A stretch of DNA of 64,000 nucleotides from an uncultured Dialister sp. (GCA_900541485.1 UQJW01000001.1:1-64000), one strand, 5' to 3'; positions 1 through 9,462 are shown, numbered from the stretch's first letter. The notes: generated from the sequence alone by a model not told the origin. Made by a program: numbers and translations.

Positions 1-54
1 AACGCCGAAAGTACTTGGCTGGAAGCGGCCCGGGAGGATAGGAAGCTGCTGATA
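1..54 (+). rRNA. 5S ribosomal RNA, 3' end (partial)
   Basis: The first ~54 bases match the 3' half of bacterial 5S rRNA: the conserved run GAAAGTACTTGG is followed by the G-rich arm GGCCCGGGAGGATAGG and the closing helix strand. The 5' half lies outside the window. An intrinsic terminator follows immediately, as expected at the end of a 16S-23S-5S operon. The exact 3' end is estimated. Confidence 0.85.
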
Positions 55-63
55 AACATAAAA

Positions 64-95
64 AAGCACTTACAGGAATGTAGGTGCTTTTTTTC
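64..95 (+). terminator. Intrinsic terminator of the rRNA operon
   Basis: An 11-bp stem (64-74 with 79-89, one G-U pair) closes a GGAA tetraloop and runs into a T tract. It lies about 10 bp after the 5S rRNA and would end the rRNA transcript. Confidence 0.85.
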
Positions 96-144
96 TTGTG
101 TAATGATGATGTTTATACGCAGTCCATTTAGGTTAATAATTTTC

Positions 145-1098
145 CTATTCATAAACAGTGAAAATTGAGTTTTTGAGTATAAATGTTTTTTTAGATAAAT
201 AACTTAACTTCCCTTGTAAGACTGGGAATGTTAATGAGAAGGCCTGCAATAATTGGTGATTAATTTTCAGTTGATTGGACAGGGCAATACTTTCTTTTGT
301 TCCGTATTTTTTATCTCCTAGTATGGGGTGACCGATGAAAGATAAATGAGCACGGATTTGATGTGAACGACCTGTAACTAGTTGTACTTCTAAAAGTGAG
401 CATGGAAAACCGCTTTTTTCAATCATGGAGATTCTTTTATATCGTGTTTCTATGGGGAGAGAATTATTTGTTTTATTATTAGAAATAGTAACTTTATTGT
501 TTTCATTACTTTTGGTTAGGAAGGATTTTAAAGTCTCTTCTTTTTTTGTTTTTCCAAAAACGATGCAATGATATTTTTTTAGCAGACTACGGTTTTTAAT
601 TATTTCATTTAGTGTTTGCAGTCCTGATATAGTTTTACCACACAGGATAAGACCGTCGGTATTTCTATCAAGACGGTTGCAAACGGAGGGGTTTGCTGTG
701 GAATCATTTTCAAAATTACAATATTCAAGGAGGGCATCATTTAACGTAAATTCCCCTGACTCATCTCCTTGTGTTAAAATACCGGCCGGTTTATTTACAA
801 TAATGATATGTTCATCTTCATAAATAATATGTTTGGCAAAATTAAAGTTTCTTTTCTTTGGAGGATATTTTTTTGTTTTTTTTAAAAATAATGAAAATGT
901 TTCATCACTGAACCAAATTTGAACTATGTCACTATCACCGAGAATTTCTTTTCCCGAGCATTTTTTTTGATTGATAGTAATATTTTTCTTTCGCAAGCTT
1001 TTGTGCAATAGACTTATGGGAGCAAGCGGAAGTATCTTTGATAAGTATTTTAGTAAAGTTTGCCCTGTTTCTGCATCGGTTATTTTAAATTCTTTCAT
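145..1098 (-). CDS. RluA-family pseudouridine synthase (RluC/RluD type)
   Basis: A 317-residue protein that should isomerise specific uridines to pseudouridine in 23S rRNA. The N-terminal ~75 residues resemble an S4 RNA-binding domain. The catalytic domain follows, with VNKPAG at 101-106, the active-site motif RLDRNT at 142-147 (Asp144 as nucleophile) and the C-terminal GRSHQIRAHL motif. The usual RLDRxTSG reads RLDRNTDG here, a mild divergence. Length fits RluC/RluD. It stands alone on the minus strand, with its 3' end facing the rRNA terminator. The exact target uridines cannot be told from sequence. Confidence 0.9.
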   Translation of the reverse strand: MKEFKITDAETGQTLLKYLSKILPLAPISLLHKSLRKKNITINQKKCSGKEILGDSDIVQIWFSDETFSLFLKKTKKYPPKKRNFNFAKHIIYEDEHIIIVNKPAGILTQGDESGEFTLNDALLEYCNFENDSTANPSVCNRLDRNTDGLILCGKTISGLQTLNEIIKNRSLLKKYHCIVFGKTKKEETLKSFLTKSNENNKVTISNNKTNNSLPIETRYKRISMIEKSGFPCSLLEVQLVTGRSHQIRAHLSFIGHPILGDKKYGTKESIALSNQLKINHQLLQAFSLTFPVLQGKLSYLSKKTFILKNSIFTVYE

Positions 1099-1237
1099 GG
1101 GTTGCCTATTCTTAATAAATTATATTTTAAGTACTGCTATCCGATAAGGAAAGCTGTTTATTAGTGAGTTCAGAATTTTTTTAGAAATATTTAGGGTTCG
1201 CTAATAAAGGTTTCTTTCATAAAATCTCTTTTCCGCT

Positions 1238-2104
1238 TCATATATGGCGGGGGTTGAAAATAGTACGGCTTGGTATTTGGGATAGAAAAACACCTGTCGT
1301 CATGGAAATTATTCCTATACATTGCCAAAGGGTGAATGATTCATTCAGGAAAAGAATACCTGACAGACCGCCAAAAACCATTTCCAGGCTGAGAATCATT
1401 GAAGCTTCTGTGGGTGGCAAGTATTTTTGACTCAATGCTTGTAAGGTATAGGCTATGCCGGTAGAAAAAATTCCTGTATATAGAAGAGGCCACCAAGCTT
1501 GTACGACATTAAAAGCTGTAATTGTCTCAAAAAAGAAGGCTAAAAATAAGTTAAGCATGCCAGCTATAAAAAATTGTCCTGCCGATAAGATAATAGGGGA
1601 GAATTGTTGTGTAAAATAATTCAACATGTGAATTTGTGTGGTGAATCCGATTGCACAGAGAAGAACAAGTAAATCCCCATATCCTATGGTAAAATTTCTC
1701 GTGATTGATATAAAATATACACCTATGATAGCCAGTATAGCACCGGTGATATGGTTAAGTTTTAGCGGTTCACTCAGAAATAGACCTGATAAAGGAACCA
1801 GCAAAATATAAGTGGATGTAAGAAAGCTGGCTTTTGAAGCCGTTGTATATTGGAGGGCTACCTGCTGTAATGTGGCACCTGCAAAAAGAGGAATACCTAC
1901 ACATAAAATAGCAATAAAAAGTCCGGATGAGATTTTTGTTTTGCTTTTTTTCCATCGGATTAAAGGGAGTAAGGTGATAGATCCGATTAAAAAACGTATG
2001 CCGTTAAATGTATAAGGACCGATTGTATCCATGCCAACAACTTGGGCAACAAAGGCGAATCCCCAAATAATAGCAGCGAGTAAACATAATAATCGATATT
2101 TCAT
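1238..2104 (-). CDS. EamA/DMT-family membrane transporter
   Basis: A 288-residue, very hydrophobic protein with about ten predicted membrane helices in two repeated halves, as in drug/metabolite transporters of the EamA family. The N-terminus (LLAAIIWGFAFVAQ) and the proline/glycine pattern of the second half (SLEMVFGGLSGILFLNE) are typical. Such proteins export or import small metabolites; the substrate cannot be assigned. A good AGGAG site precedes the ATG at 2104, and a minus-strand extended -10 lies at 2138-2146, back to back with the promoter of the HAD gene. Confidence 0.85.
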   Translation of the reverse strand: MKYRLLCLLAAIIWGFAFVAQVVGMDTIGPYTFNGIRFLIGSITLLPLIRWKKSKTKISSGLFIAILCVGIPLFAGATLQQVALQYTTASKASFLTSTYILLVPLSGLFLSEPLKLNHITGAILAIIGVYFISITRNFTIGYGDLLVLLCAIGFTTQIHMLNYFTQQFSPIILSAGQFFIAGMLNLFLAFFFETITAFNVVQAWWPLLYTGIFSTGIAYTLQALSQKYLPPTEASMILSLEMVFGGLSGILFLNESFTLWQCIGIISMTTGVFLSQIPSRTIFNPRHI

Positions 2105-2127
2105 GCATTCTCCTAAATGAAAAAAAC

Positions 2128-2136
2128 TGATATGAT
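2128..2136 (+). promoter_or_regulatory. Extended -10 of the HAD phosphatase gene
   Basis: TGATATGAT matches the extended -10 TGnTATAAT with one change. It lies about 30 bp before the start codon at 2167 and is directly adjacent to the divergent EamA -10. No convincing -35 is visible. Confidence 0.45.
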
Positions 2137-2137
2137 G

Positions 2138-2146
2138 ATTATAGCA
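2138..2146 (-). promoter_or_regulatory. Extended -10 of the EamA transporter gene
   Basis: On the minus strand this reads TGCTATAAT, a perfect extended -10, about 35 bp before the transporter start at 2104. The two divergent -10 elements are only 1 bp apart, so RNA polymerase cannot occupy both at once. Confidence 0.55.
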
Positions 2147-2166
2147 TAGCAGAAAGAGGTGGGAAA

Positions 2167-2970
2167 ATGCAGATTAAGCTGGTAGCTATCGATTTAGATG
2201 GTACTTTACTTCGAGATGATATGACGATTTCCGCGTATTCTAAGGGAGTAATAGAAAAGATAGCAAAGCAGGGAGTTCATATTGTTATCGCCACAGGGCG
2301 TATGTTTGATTCTGCACAGGAGAAGACCAATCAGCTCGGATTGGGAGATATTCCGTTGATTTGTTATACCGGTTCCTGGATTATGTACAGCCAGTCTGGA
2401 AAACCATTGGTTCAGGAAGGTATTGACGCGAAAACTACTAAAAAAATTCTTGCGATTGCAAAAGAAAATGATTGGCTGGTCCATACGTTCTATAATGACC
2501 AAATTTATTTACCGATACCTCATCCGTCAGAGGAAATGTATCAAAAATACAGGAGTAAGAAAGTAAAATATCTGGGAGAGAAATTTTATTATCCCGAAGA
2601 AAAATCTACACGGATTATTTTTGCAAGTCCTGATATCTCAATTCGTCATCAAATCAGGAATATCATGGAAAAAAACTTTGGGGACGAAATAGATGTGGTT
2701 TTTCCGGGAGATGATTTTGTCGATATCCATAAAAAAGGAATCAATAAAGGCTGGGCGTTGGCAAACCTTTGTAATTTATGGAATCTTTCGAAAGAGGAAG
2801 TGATTTCGTTTGGAAATACGGAAAATGATATTTCTATGATGAAATTCAGTGGTCAATCCTGGGCAGTGGCTAATGCAGATAAAGTCGCTTTACTGGCTGC
2901 TGATAACATATGTGATTCTAATGAAAAAGATGGTGTAGCTCATGTATTAGAATCTTTGTTTATAAAATAA
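2167..2970 (+). CDS. HAD-superfamily phosphatase, Cof type
   Basis: A 267-residue cytosolic hydrolase of the Cof/IIB HAD subfamily, which dephosphorylates sugar phosphates, nucleotides or cofactors such as FMN. Motif I is DLDGTLL at residues 9-15 (two Asp: nucleophile and acid/base). Motif II is the Thr of ATGR near 45. The C-terminal part has the conserved Lys region (KGINKG) and motif IV GNTENDISM. The large cap between motifs II and III fits class IIB. RBS AGAGGTGGG precedes the ATG. Substrate unknown; members are broad in specificity. Confidence 0.9.
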   Translation: MQIKLVAIDLDGTLLRDDMTISAYSKGVIEKIAKQGVHIVIATGRMFDSAQEKTNQLGLGDIPLICYTGSWIMYSQSGKPLVQEGIDAKTTKKILAIAKENDWLVHTFYNDQIYLPIPHPSEEMYQKYRSKKVKYLGEKFYYPEEKSTRIIFASPDISIRHQIRNIMEKNFGDEIDVVFPGDDFVDIHKKGINKGWALANLCNLWNLSKEEVISFGNTENDISMMKFSGQSWAVANADKVALLAADNICDSNEKDGVAHVLESLFIK

Positions 2971-2971
2971 T

Positions 2972-3007
2972 AAAACCACATCTGGAAGAATTACCAGATG
3001 TGGTTTT
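2972..3007. terminator. Bidirectional terminator between HAD and epimerase genes
   Basis: A perfect 14-bp stem (2972-2985 with 2994-3007), with A and T tracts on the two flanks, lies between two convergent genes. It can end transcription from both sides and overlaps the epimerase stop region. Confidence 0.85.
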
Positions 3008-3009
3008 AT

Positions 3010-3927
3010 TTAGAGATGGAAGAAAAAATCCAGTGTCTCTTTCAGGCCCTCTTCAATGGAAACAGAAGGAGACCAGTTTAAAGAATTTTTAATTTTTTTA
3101 TTTGACAGGCAAGAACGGAAAATATCACCAGTACGGGGTTGACCGTATTGAATAAAAGAGGGGTTAAAGCCGGCTAAATCCACCATTTTATGTGCCAAAT
3201 CCCGAATGGACATTTCTAATCCTGTGCTGACATTAAAAATATTTTGATTACCGTTAGTTAAAGCGGATAAGTTGGCAGCAACGACGTCATGGACAGAAAT
3301 AAAATCTCTTGTTTGTTTTCCGTCTCCGAAAATGGTGAAGGATTTATTTTGTGCCAATGCTTTTGCAAATAAATATATAACGCCGCCTTCTCCGTTGGCA
3401 CCTTGTCTGGGGCCATAAACATTACTGTAACGGAGAATGGTGTAATTGAGATTAAATAAGGAATGATAAAGATCTAAGTATCGCTCGGTCATCCATTTTG
3501 TCAGTCCGTAAAAGGAGGTGGGGGCAGGAAGTTCATTTTCTTCAAGAGGTAAATTTGAGTTGTCGCCGTAAATAGCGGCCGATGAAGAAAAAATAATTTT
3601 TTTTACATTTGTTTTTCTCGAGGCTTCTAATACATTGAGAAGACCAACTATATTTTCTTCTGCATCAAATTTCGGATCTTGAATAGACAAGGGAACCATT
3701 GTTTGTGCAGCTTCATGATAAACTACATCAAAATGATGGCTTTCAAATAAGGAAATAAGTTTTTCATCCCGTATATCCATCTCTATAAATTCAGAATCGG
3801 CAGGTATAAATTTGTTTGTACCTGAGGACAGATTATCTACAATGGTAACTTCATGATTTTTTAAAATAAGTGCATCTGCCAGATGAGAACCGATAAAGCC
3901 GGCTCCGCCGGTAATTAAAATTTTCAT
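3010..3927 (-). CDS. NAD-dependent nucleotide-sugar epimerase (GalE-like)
   Basis: A 305-residue extended short-chain dehydrogenase of the UDP-glucose/UDP-GlcNAc 4-epimerase group. The Rossmann dinucleotide motif GGAGFIG is at residues 7-13, the catalytic Ser is in SSSAAIYG and the YxxxK pair is in YGLTKW. The late motif RYSNVYGPRQ is typical of GalE/WbpP-like enzymes. It probably supplies sugars for lipopolysaccharide or other envelope glycans. It is the last gene of a minus-strand unit and starts one base after the response regulator stop, so the two are probably translated together. Exact sugar specificity is not visible. Confidence 0.88.
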   Translation of the reverse strand: MKILITGGAGFIGSHLADALILKNHEVTIVDNLSSGTNKFIPADSEFIEMDIRDEKLISLFESHHFDVVYHEAAQTMVPLSIQDPKFDAEENIVGLLNVLEASRKTNVKKIIFSSSAAIYGDNSNLPLEENELPAPTSFYGLTKWMTERYLDLYHSLFNLNYTILRYSNVYGPRQGANGEGGVIYLFAKALAQNKSFTIFGDGKQTRDFISVHDVVAANLSALTNGNQNIFNVSTGLEMSIRDLAHKMVDLAGFNPSFIQYGQPRTGDIFRSCLSNKKIKNSLNWSPSVSIEEGLKETLDFFFHL

Positions 3928-3928
3928 A

Positions 3929-4645
3929 TTAGTCCTTCTTGTTTGAAATATTAAAACGATAGCCGGTACCCCAAACAGTTTCTATATTCTTATAGGGACG
4001 GCCCGAATTTTTCTTAAGCTTTTTTCGCAGTCGGTTGATATGAACGGTTACGGTTGCAGGGTCACCGATGGGATCCAGCCCCCAAATTTTTTTAAATAAA
4101 TGGTCTTTTGTAAAGACTTCACCGGGTCGTTTTGCCAGAAAATAAAGCAAATCAAATTCTTTTCCTGTTAATGGGACATCTTTATCTGCAAAAATAACTT
4201 GACGTGCCTTGGGATGAATTTGCAGCCGGTCAATAAGCAGTATTTCTTCAGAAGAGAGTTTATTGATTTTCTGATTCATAATTCGTGAATGAACAGCCAA
4301 TTGTGCCCTGATATAAGCAGCAAGAATAGTACCGTTCAATGGCTTCAGCAGATACCCGTCTGCTCCCAGACCAAGCCCGCGGACGATATCCGAATCTTTC
4401 CCGGAATCCATTGAGAGAATAATTGGAATGTTTGTTGTTTCTCTTATTTTCCGGCATAAAGAGAACCCGTCTTCTCCGGGAAGTGTGATATCCAAGATAA
4501 CAGCATTGATTTTTTGAGAATGGAGTATTTTCCGGATATCTGATGAGTTAGCAGCAATAAAAGTATTAAATCCGGCGCCCTCTAAAAAATCGCGTTCCAT
4601 ATTCGCTATATCAATTTCATCTTCCACAATGAGAACATTTGTCAT
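3929..4645 (-). CDS. OmpR/PhoB-family response regulator (orphan)
   Basis: A 238-residue two-domain regulator. The receiver domain covers about 1-120, with acidic residues EDE at 8-10, phospho-acceptor Asp52 in ILDITLPGEDG and Lys in the LLKPL motif. A winged-helix DNA-binding domain covers about 135-235 (GKEFDLLYFLAKRPGEVF and the C-terminal TVWGTGYRF signature). No histidine kinase gene is adjacent, so the partner is encoded elsewhere or the regulator is an orphan. Its position between an exonuclease and an epimerase gives no clear hint of its targets. Confidence 0.93.
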   Translation of the reverse strand: MTNVLIVEDEIDIANMERDFLEGAGFNTFIAANSSDIRKILHSQKINAVILDITLPGEDGFSLCRKIRETTNIPIILSMDSGKDSDIVRGLGLGADGYLLKPLNGTILAAYIRAQLAVHSRIMNQKINKLSSEEILLIDRLQIHPKARQVIFADKDVPLTGKEFDLLYFLAKRPGEVFTKDHLFKKIWGLDPIGDPATVTVHINRLRKKLKKNSGRPYKNIETVWGTGYRFNISNKKD

Positions 4646-4666
4646 TGTATCCTCCCTCAGAGACAG

Positions 4667-5428
4667 TTATCCCAAGTTTAACTCAACCGGACAGTGATCG
4701 CTTCCCGTAATATCAGGATGAATAGTAGCACCTTTGATGTGGTCGTTTAAAGAGGAAGAAACAATAAAATAATCAATTCTCCATCCGATATTTCGTTCCC
4801 TCGATTTTGCAAAATAGCTCCACCATGAATAGGCCTTTTCTTTATCAGGGTATAAATACCGAAATGTATCAGTAAATCCGTCTGCAAGGAGGGCAGTCAT
4901 TTTATTTCGTTCCTCATCAGTGAATCCTGCATTTTTATGATTTGAAGCAGGATTTTCCAAATCTATTTCTTTATGGGCTACATTTAAATCACCGCAAAGA
5001 ACGACAGGTTTTTTTGATGAAAGTTCCAACAGATATTTTTTGAAATCATCTTCCCACTGCATACGGTAATCCAAACGGGACAAGTCGCGTTTACTGTTAG
5101 GTGTGTAACAAGTAATTAAATAGTGATCATCAAATTCTGCAGTGATTATGCGTCCTTCTTGATCGTGTTCTTCAATACCCAGACCATAAGTAACTGATAA
5201 GGGTTTTACTTTTGTAAATAATGCAGTTCCGCTATATCCTTTTTTTATCGCACTATTCCAATACTGGTAATAACCCGGCAAATCCAATTCAATTTGATGC
5301 GGTTGGAGCTTTGTTTCCTGCAGGCAAAAGCAATCGGCATCCAATTGATGGAAAGCATCTAAAAATCCTTTTTTTATACAGGCTCTGAGGCCGTTTACAT
5401 TCCATGAAATATACTTTAATTTCTTCAT
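4667..5428 (-). CDS. xthA: Exodeoxyribonuclease III (AP endonuclease)
   Basis: A 253-residue Mg2+-dependent nuclease of the ExoIII/APE1 family that cleaves abasic sites and removes 3' blocks in base excision repair. Visible motifs: SWNVNGLRA at 8-16 (metal-binding Asn), QETK at 37-40 (Glu38), GDLNVAH (catalytic Asp and Asn), and the C-terminal GSDHCPVEL with the catalytic Asp-His pair. Length is normal for the family. It is first in the unit with the response regulator (21 bp gap) and the epimerase. Confidence 0.95.
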   Translation of the reverse strand: MKKLKYISWNVNGLRACIKKGFLDAFHQLDADCFCLQETKLQPHQIELDLPGYYQYWNSAIKKGYSGTALFTKVKPLSVTYGLGIEEHDQEGRIITAEFDDHYLITCYTPNSKRDLSRLDYRMQWEDDFKKYLLELSSKKPVVLCGDLNVAHKEIDLENPASNHKNAGFTDEERNKMTALLADGFTDTFRYLYPDKEKAYSWWSYFAKSRERNIGWRIDYFIVSSSLNDHIKGATIHPDITGSDHCPVELNLG

Positions 5429-5530
5429 ATCCGTATCCTTTTATAATAAAATTTATCGAACAATTTTATTATACACTGTTTAAAAGAATATATACAGACA
5501 ATGTCGAACAGGTGATTTATGTTGAACTCA

Positions 5531-5557
5531 TTTACAATAATACAAATATGCTATAAT
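5531..5557 (+). promoter_or_regulatory. Promoter of the ACT/UPF0210 pair
   Basis: TGCTATAAT (5549-5557) is a perfect extended -10. A -35-like TTTACA at 5531-5536 is only 15 bp from the hexamer, so the extended element probably carries most of the recognition. The ATG is about 50 bp downstream. Confidence 0.6.
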
Positions 5558-5605
5558 GTGAAAAATCAATTATTTACGTAATTTATTTAAAGGAGAGTAC
5601 ATGAA

Positions 5606-5878
5606 ATGAAAAAAATAGTGGTGACGGTTATTGGAGCTGACAGTGTAGGAATAGTTGCAGGAGTTACAAAAGAACTGGCTGTGCAAAATATAAATATTCT
5701 CGATATTTCCCAGACGATTTTGGATGATATTTTTGATATGGTGCTTATTTGTGATATGAAAAAAGCAAAAGGGACGCTTAAGGATGTACAAGAGGGGATG
5801 AGTGCCGTGGGAAAGCAGATGGGTGTAGATATACGTGTCCAGCTGGCAGATATTTTTTATGCAATGCATCGTATTTAA
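5606..5878 (+). CDS. ACT domain protein (UPF0237)
   Basis: A 90-residue protein that is a single ACT domain: VTVIGADSVGIVAGVTKELA at the N-terminus is the usual first strand, loop and helix, followed by NINILDISQTIL. Stand-alone UPF0237 proteins are thought to bind small ligands such as amino acids and regulate a partner. It sits 9 bp upstream of the UPF0210 gene, a gene pair conserved in many Firmicutes, so the two probably act together. Start chosen at 5606 behind an AAAGGAGAG site. Confidence 0.9.
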   Translation: MKKIVVTVIGADSVGIVAGVTKELAVQNINILDISQTILDDIFDMVLICDMKKAKGTLKDVQEGMSAVGKQMGVDIRVQLADIFYAMHRI

Positions 5879-5887
5879 GGAGGAGCC

Positions 5888-7252
5888 ATGCTTGATTTAA
5901 ACATAGAAGACATACTATCTACAGAGCGTATGTTTGATCAAAATAAATTGGATGTACGTACTGTAACTATGGGAATCTCTCTTTTGGGATGTATTTCTGA
6001 TGATGAAAAAATATTATGCACAAAAATTTATGATACTATTTGCAGAAAAGCAGAACATTTAACAAGTGTAAGCCATGATATTTCGAGAGAGTACGGAGTA
6101 CCTATTATTAACAGAAGAATATCTGTGACCCCGATTGCATTGATTGCCGGAGGAATTAAATCTTCCAGTTATGTTTCTATTGCCCGGACATTACAAAAAG
6201 CAGCTGATGCGGTAGGTGTAGATATTCTTGGCGGATTTTCAGCACTTGTCGACAGAGGTATGTCTGCATCCGATAAGATTTTAATTGACTCGATTCCGGA
6301 GGCGTTGGCAACTACAAAAAGCATTTGTAGCTCGGTTTCTGTCGGTTCTACAAAAGCAGGAATTAATATGGATGCAGTAAAAATAATGGGACATATAATT
6401 AAAGAAACTGCAGAGTTAACAAAAAATCAAGATGCTTATGGTTGTACTAAACTGGTAGAATTTTGCAATCCTGTTGAGGACAATCCTTTTATGGCAGGGG
6501 CATTTCATGGTATAACACAGGGCGATATTGCTATTCATGTAGGGGTTTCGGGACCGGGAGTAGTTAAACGCGCCTTGGAGGAGGTAAAAGGGGCTCCTTT
6601 TGAAGTTGTTGCGAAAACAATAAAAAATACGGCATTTATGATTACCAGACTGGGACAACTTGTAGCAGAAGCTGCCAGTGAAAGGTTGGATGCGCCTTTT
6701 GGGATTGTGGATTTATCTTTGGCACCTACAGCAGCTATAGGAGACAGTGTAGCAGCCGTTTTAGAAGAAATGGGATTGGAAAGTTGCGGAGCTCCCGGTA
6801 CGACAGCTGCGTTAGCATTATTGAATGACTCTGTAAAAAAAGGCGGACTTATGGCGTCTTCAAGTGTAGGAGGACTGTCCGGTGCTTTTATACCCGTTAG
6901 TGAAGACTTGGGGATGATTGAAGCTGTACAAAGAGGCAGTCTCAGTTTGGAAAAGTTGGAAGCAATGACTTGTGTTTGTTCAGTCGGACTTGACATGATT
7001 GCGGTTCCAGGGGATATTGAAGCATCTACAATTTCTGCCATATTGGCGGACGAAGCCGCTATCGGAATGATTAATAATAAAACTACAGCGACTCGTTTAA
7101 TTCCTGCACCTGGGAAAAAGCCCGGGGATATGGTAAATTTTGGCGGTCTTATGGGGTATGCACCGGTTATTGATGTAAATAAATTTAAGGCAAACGCTTT
7201 TATTGCAAGAGGTGGAAAAATACCGGCACCTCTCCGTTCTTTAACTAATTAA
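5888..7252 (+). CDS. PFL family protein (UPF0210)
   Basis: A 454-residue cytosolic protein of the UPF0210 (DUF711) family, distantly related to the pyruvate formate-lyase/ribonucleotide reductase fold. Conserved stretches include [10 protein letters not shown], the Gly-rich [12 protein letters not shown] and the C-terminal [17 protein letters not shown]. The biochemical role is not established for the family. It follows the ACT gene by 9 bp with an AAGGAGG site, and the pair forms a two-gene operon. Confidence 0.9.
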   Translation: MLDLNIEDILSTERMFDQNKLDVRTVTMGISLLGCISDDEKILCTKIYDTICRKAEHLTSVSHDISREYGVPIINRRISVTPIALIAGGIKSSSYVSIARTLQKAADAVGVDILGGFSALVDRGMSASDKILIDSIPEALATTKSICSSVSVGSTKAGINMDAVKIMGHIIKETAELTKNQDAYGCTKLVEFCNPVEDNPFMAGAFHGITQGDIAIHVGVSGPGVVKRALEEVKGAPFEVVAKTIKNTAFMITRLGQLVAEAASERLDAPFGIVDLSLAPTAAIGDSVAAVLEEMGLESCGAPGTTAALALLNDSVKKGGLMASSSVGGLSGAFIPVSEDLGMIEAVQRGSLSLEKLEAMTCVCSVGLDMIAVPGDIEASTISAILADEAAIGMINNKTTATRLIPAPGKKPGDMVNFGGLMGYAPVIDVNKFKANAFIARGGKIPAPLRSLTN

Positions 7253-7323
7253 AATAGACATAATAAATCTGTGAATAATAATCATTTCATTTCTGTTTTG
7301 AAGATTAATACCTTTACAATCTG

Positions 7324-7332
7324 TGATAAAAT
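7324..7332 (+). promoter_or_regulatory. Extended -10 of the EptA-like gene
   Basis: TGATAAAAT is an extended -10 with TAAAAT as hexamer, about 38 bp before the ATG at 7371. No good -35 is found at 16-18 bp. Confidence 0.45.
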
Positions 7333-7370
7333 GATAAGGTCATCATTTTATTGGGAGAGTATATCAGGTA

Positions 7371-9416
7371 ATGGATAATAAAAATAAATTGACTACGACA
7401 GATGGTTCCACGGAAAAAATGGAAAGTAAAAATGCAAGACATCATTGGCTGTGTTGGTGGGGAATCATCACACTGCTTCCTTTTGCAGTGACATTTTTTT
7501 TGAGCTGGTACTTTAGTTCACCTGGAGGATATCAGCCTTACTCCCAAATCAAATTATTTTTGCTGTTTATGCAAATAGGATTTATTACTGCATATTTTCT
7601 GCATTATCGGTTAATGAAAGCTGTCTGTTCACTTTGGGGGACGGTAGCTTTTTTGTTTCTGCTTTCGTTGGTAGTACCTTATTTATCAATACAAGCGGAT
7701 GTTACTATGGATATGACCGATATGTCAGGTGAATTCGGTACACCACTATATTTGTTTATTTCCTGTCTAACCGCTGCCTGGCTATTGCCGGGACGATGGC
7801 GTTTGATTGCTCGGGGGCTTTGTGTAACATTAATTATTTTCTATATACTGATTCAGTTTACTTATATAGGATACTATAGCGTTACCAAAGCGTTGCTTTC
7901 TGTCAACATGATGCTTGCCTTGGCACAAACTAATTTATCGGAAGCTATTTCTTATATAAATGTTAATCTTCCTTATGCAGCGTTAGCTGCAGCCATTTTT
8001 GTTTTATTGGTAGTGTCATTTTTAGTTTTTTGGTCAAGCCGGTTCACCTTTCAAAATAAAACCCCGGCTTTTCCTAAAAGGTGGATATTTTTACTTGTGC
8101 TTTTTTTAGTTAATTGCGGATTGTCGATTCTTTCTATTAGCGGGACCAGAATAGCACATGTATATGCAGAGGCCTATGAAACATTGAAAAGTTTTGGGGA
8201 ATATCAGCAAATTCTCGAAAACAGAAGAAATATGCATATAAAAGATCCGGAAATCTTGAGAAAGTTAAGAAATGCACCGGACGGAGTGTATATTTTAGTA
8301 ATCGGTGAATCATTAACACGGGATCATATGAATGTATACGGATATGACCGAGAAACGACACCTTTTCAATCTGCCGTTTACAAAGATCCGGAATATACAT
8401 TTTTTAATCATGTGTATTCTTGCTATACACAAACGGTGCAAGTGCTTACATGTGCTTTGACAGAAAAAAACCAATATAACGGCATGCGGCTGGCAGAGGC
8501 GTATTCCTTAGTAGATTTAGCACGAGAAGCAGGCTTTAAGACTACATGGATATCCAATCAATCGAGATTTGGAGTTTGGGATACGCCTATCGGGGCAATC
8601 GGTTCAGAATGTGATGATCAATATTGGAATAACCAGTATATAGGGACAGACGTGGTCACAAAGGATTATGATACGGCGTTGATTCCTTATCTGAAGAAAG
8701 TAGATCCGCAAAATCGACGTCAGCTGATTGTTATTCATTTAATGGGAAGTCATATCAGTTATTGGGACCGCTATCCGAAAGAATTTTATCATTGGCCGGA
8801 AGATGTAACCAAAGATAGAAGTACGGAAGAAGTTATGACAGATGAATATGATAATTCTATTCTTTTTAATGACTATGTCATGGAATCTATCATGAATACA
8901 GCAGTTAATTACTTGCAGGCAGATGGAGTAGTATATTTTTCTGATCATGGAGAAGAAGTAACTGCCCGCCCGGGTCATAATGCAGATCAGTTTAATTTTA
9001 CGATGGTGCGAATACCATTTTGGATTTATACTTCTGAAGAATATCGAGAAAAAAATCCTCACCTTATGAAGTTTATATACGCAAGGAGAAATATGCCGTT
9101 TTCTAATGATATGCTTTATGATACCCTAATGGGGATAATGGGGCTGACGGCAGACCACTATGATTCTACTTGTGATATGTTCAGTCCGGCTTTTGATAAA
9201 GATTTATCTACTTTAATGACAATGTATGGCAATATTATGATACAGAATGATACGGAGCAAGTAGGGGCAGATAAAGATGCTAAAGATGCGGTGTGGAATA
9301 ACAAACGGATAAATAACGGGTCGGTTTATTTCAATTGGGAAGACTATGAACCTATTACATTTAAACACAGTAAGCCTGTTCTTGTTGAAAACAGTGGGTT
9401 GAATAAAAAATCGTGA
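7371..9416 (+). CDS. EptA-like phosphoethanolamine transferase
   Basis: A 681-residue inner-membrane enzyme that would transfer phosphoethanolamine from phosphatidylethanolamine to lipid A or another envelope glycan. About five to six membrane helices lie in the first ~260 residues. The periplasmic alkaline-phosphatase-like domain begins with IGESLTRDHMNVYGY near 311-325, in which Thr316 is the expected nucleophile. The metal-binding SDHGEE motif is near residue 523. The family includes EptA, CptA and the MCR proteins. Its presence supports a diderm cell. Longer than E. coli EptA (~547) because of N- and C-terminal extensions. Acceptor not known. Confidence 0.88.
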   Translation: MDNKNKLTTTDGSTEKMESKNARHHWLCWWGIITLLPFAVTFFLSWYFSSPGGYQPYSQIKLFLLFMQIGFITAYFLHYRLMKAVCSLWGTVAFLFLLSLVVPYLSIQADVTMDMTDMSGEFGTPLYLFISCLTAAWLLPGRWRLIARGLCVTLIIFYILIQFTYIGYYSVTKALLSVNMMLALAQTNLSEAISYINVNLPYAALAAAIFVLLVVSFLVFWSSRFTFQNKTPAFPKRWIFLLVLFLVNCGLSILSISGTRIAHVYAEAYETLKSFGEYQQILENRRNMHIKDPEILRKLRNAPDGVYILVIGESLTRDHMNVYGYDRETTPFQSAVYKDPEYTFFNHVYSCYTQTVQVLTCALTEKNQYNGMRLAEAYSLVDLAREAGFKTTWISNQSRFGVWDTPIGAIGSECDDQYWNNQYIGTDVVTKDYDTALIPYLKKVDPQNRRQLIVIHLMGSHISYWDRYPKEFYHWPEDVTKDRSTEEVMTDEYDNSILFNDYVMESIMNTAVNYLQADGVVYFSDHGEEVTARPGHNADQFNFTMVRIPFWIYTSEEYREKNPHLMKFIYARRNMPFSNDMLYDTLMGIMGLTADHYDSTCDMFSPAFDKDLSTLMTMYGNIMIQNDTEQVGADKDAKDAVWNNKRINNGSVYFNWEDYEPITFKHSKPVLVENSGLNKKS

Positions 9417-9462
9417 GAAAATACAAATGACTGACTGAGAAAAAATACTGATATAAGTCTTA

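Noticed and set aside
6535..7041. 168-codon minus-strand ORF inside the UPF0210 gene
   Set aside because: It is a shadow frame of a well-supported gene; the translation is Ser/Thr/Pro/Ala-rich without family features, and no ribosome binding site is seen.
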